Origin: Bacillota bacterium
GTDB taxonomy: Bacteria > Bacillota > UBA4882 > UBA8346
NCBI GenBank assembly: GCA_003501365.1
Contig: DNPP01000131.1
Coordinates: 1 to 23,233 of the forward strand
Direction: 5' to 3'
DNA: 23,233 bases
The notes below the pieces were generated by a model, which was not told where the DNA came from, ran no database searches, and worked only from the letters and a program-made list of their open reading frames with translations. This document shows, piece after piece, positions 22,453-23,233 of the stretch. How positions within the stretch are numbered: position 1 is the stretch's first letter; each line of letters begins with the position of its first letter. Made by a program: the position numbers and the translations under genes.

Positions 22453-23233
22453 CTAGTAATAGATGTGTTCGCAAGCAGTCTTCACCATAACCCGGATATT
22501 TTCAAGCGGCACTCCGGGCGGGATGTCACAACCAGGCATCAAAATGTAACCCGGGATAGCACTGGTCTTTGTAATAGAACTTCTACACGCTTCGATTACT
22601 TTCGCAGGAGTTGCATTTTGCATAATTCCTACCGGATTCATATTTCCGGAAAAGGCGATTTTTCCGCCCAAAACCTCTTTGGCCTTATGTAAATCCACTT
22701 TGTAATCCATTGACAATAAATCAACGCCGGTCTCGGGGATCAAATCCAGTCGGTTGGTGATATTCCCACAGATATGAATGCACACAAAAGCCCCTTTTTG
22801 ATGTAACTTGGTTACAACCTGTTTTAAATGCGGCAATACAAATCCCTCAAATTGCCCTCTAGATATCAAATCACCGGAGGCTGACGGATCGGCAATCGAC
22901 ACAATTTCAACACCGGCATCTATAAAGGAAGCCAGGTATTGATAACATAATTCCGCCGTAAAATCCAACACCTTAAAGACCGCTTCCTGATCTTTATAAA
23001 TACTCCGCATTAACCTTTCAACCCCGTATATATGTCCCGCTAAGGTAAAAGGACCCCATTGGCTGCTCCCAATCAAGTACTGTGAACCGAGCGTCCGGGA
23101 AACGATCTCGGCAGTGCGCCAAAGATTTTGAATCCCGGAGTCCGCTTTTAAACGTTCCAACTTCAATTGATCAACATCGCCGGCTTTATCGATTAATGGT
23201 GCTTGCACATCCGGAGCCCCTTTGGCCCGAAAT
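22453..23233 (-). CDS. MtaA/URO-D family methyltransferase, partial
   Basis: The reading frame is open to the right edge of the window, so the N terminus lies outside. The upstream codons (RAKGAPDVQAPLIDK) continue the family pattern, so the internal GTG at 23208 is not the start. The visible 259 or so codons show the uroporphyrinogen decarboxylase fold as in MtaA/MtbA methylcobamide:thiol methyltransferases. The zinc motif H-x-C-G appears in CIHICGN, with a late cysteine in LMPGCDIPPGVPLENI. True HemE lacks this set. Such enzymes move methyl groups between corrinoid proteins and thiols. It precedes D2-K2 on the same strand by 72 bases and may process a methylthio substrate or product. No corrinoid protein is visible in the window. 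Confidence 0.85.
   Translation of the reverse strand, partial: FRAKGAPDVQAPLIDKAGDVDQLKLERLKADSGIQNLWRTAEIVSRTLGSQYLIGSSQWGPFTLAGHIYGVERLMRSIYKDQEAVFKVLDFTAELCYQYLASFIDAGVEIVSIADPSASGDLISRGQFEGFVLPHLKQVVTKLHQKGAFVCIHICGNITNRLDLIPETGVDLLSMDYKVDLHKAKEVLGGKIAFSGNMNPVGIMQNATPAKVIEACRSSITKTSAIPGYILMPGCDIPPGVPLENIRVMVKTACEHIYY

Noticed and set aside
22453..23208. Complete methyltransferase gene starting at 23208 (GTG), or HemE
   Set aside because: The frame stays open to the window edge with family-like residues upstream, so the start is outside. The HxC zinc motif argues against uroporphyrinogen decarboxylase itself.
1..23233. CRISPR arrays, tRNA or rRNA genes
   Set aside because: No regularly spaced direct repeats, tRNA-like cloverleaf sequences or rRNA-like stretches were seen.

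Overview
The window looks like the chromosome of an anaerobic member of the Bacillota (Firmicutes). The grounds are strong GGAGG-type ribosome binding sites, frequent TTG and GTG starts, a PRD-type PTS activator, an Rrf2 regulator and oxygen-sensitive iron-sulfur enzymes. The methionine-binding protein has a signal peptide but no lipobox cysteine, which hints at a diderm Firmicute. That taxonomic point is inference only.

Region 1 (about 480-9670, all minus strand) is a carbohydrate operon read from right to left: a PRD/EIIA/EIIB-domain activator, separate fructose-family PTS IIA, IIB and IIC proteins, a DUF1537 (OtnK-type) kinase, an Asp/Glu-racemase-like protein, a class II ketose-bisphosphate aldolase, then HPr and Enzyme I. 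A near-consensus promoter (TTGAAA-N17-TATAAT) lies upstream of the activator. The operon carries its own general PTS proteins, so it could be a self-contained uptake, phosphorylation and aldol-cleavage route for a sugar or sugar acid. A decayed LivH-like fragment lies beyond it at the left edge.

Region 2 (about 9670-11300) is a spacer with a deleted IS4-type transposase remnant and a small LysM protein with an aromatic, Gly/Arg-rich tail.

Region 3 (11300-23233) is the notable part. It holds an Rrf2 regulator with three IscR-like cysteines (plus strand), a MetQ-MetI-MetN-type methionine importer, and two complete nitrogenase-like DK pairs with one NifH-like reductase and one NifB-like maturase (minus strand). 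A partial MtaA/uroporphyrinogen-decarboxylase-family methyltransferase lies at the right edge. Both D proteins keep the P-cluster-type cysteines and the cysteine equivalent to NifD Cys275. Both lack NifD Gln191, His195 and Arg96, so dinitrogen reduction is unlikely. NifB, NifH, D1, K1, MetN and MetI run head to tail on one strand with coupled or closely spaced genes. Similar palindromic elements lie at the promoters of rrf2, metQ and nifB. Together this suggests a sulfur-scavenging regulon, most simply a methylthio-alkane-reductase-like (Mar-type) system that breaks C-S bonds and supplies methionine sulfur. The duplicated DK pair, the linkage to an ABC importer, the putative Fe-S Rrf2 control and the adjacent methyltransferase make it a candidate new variant.
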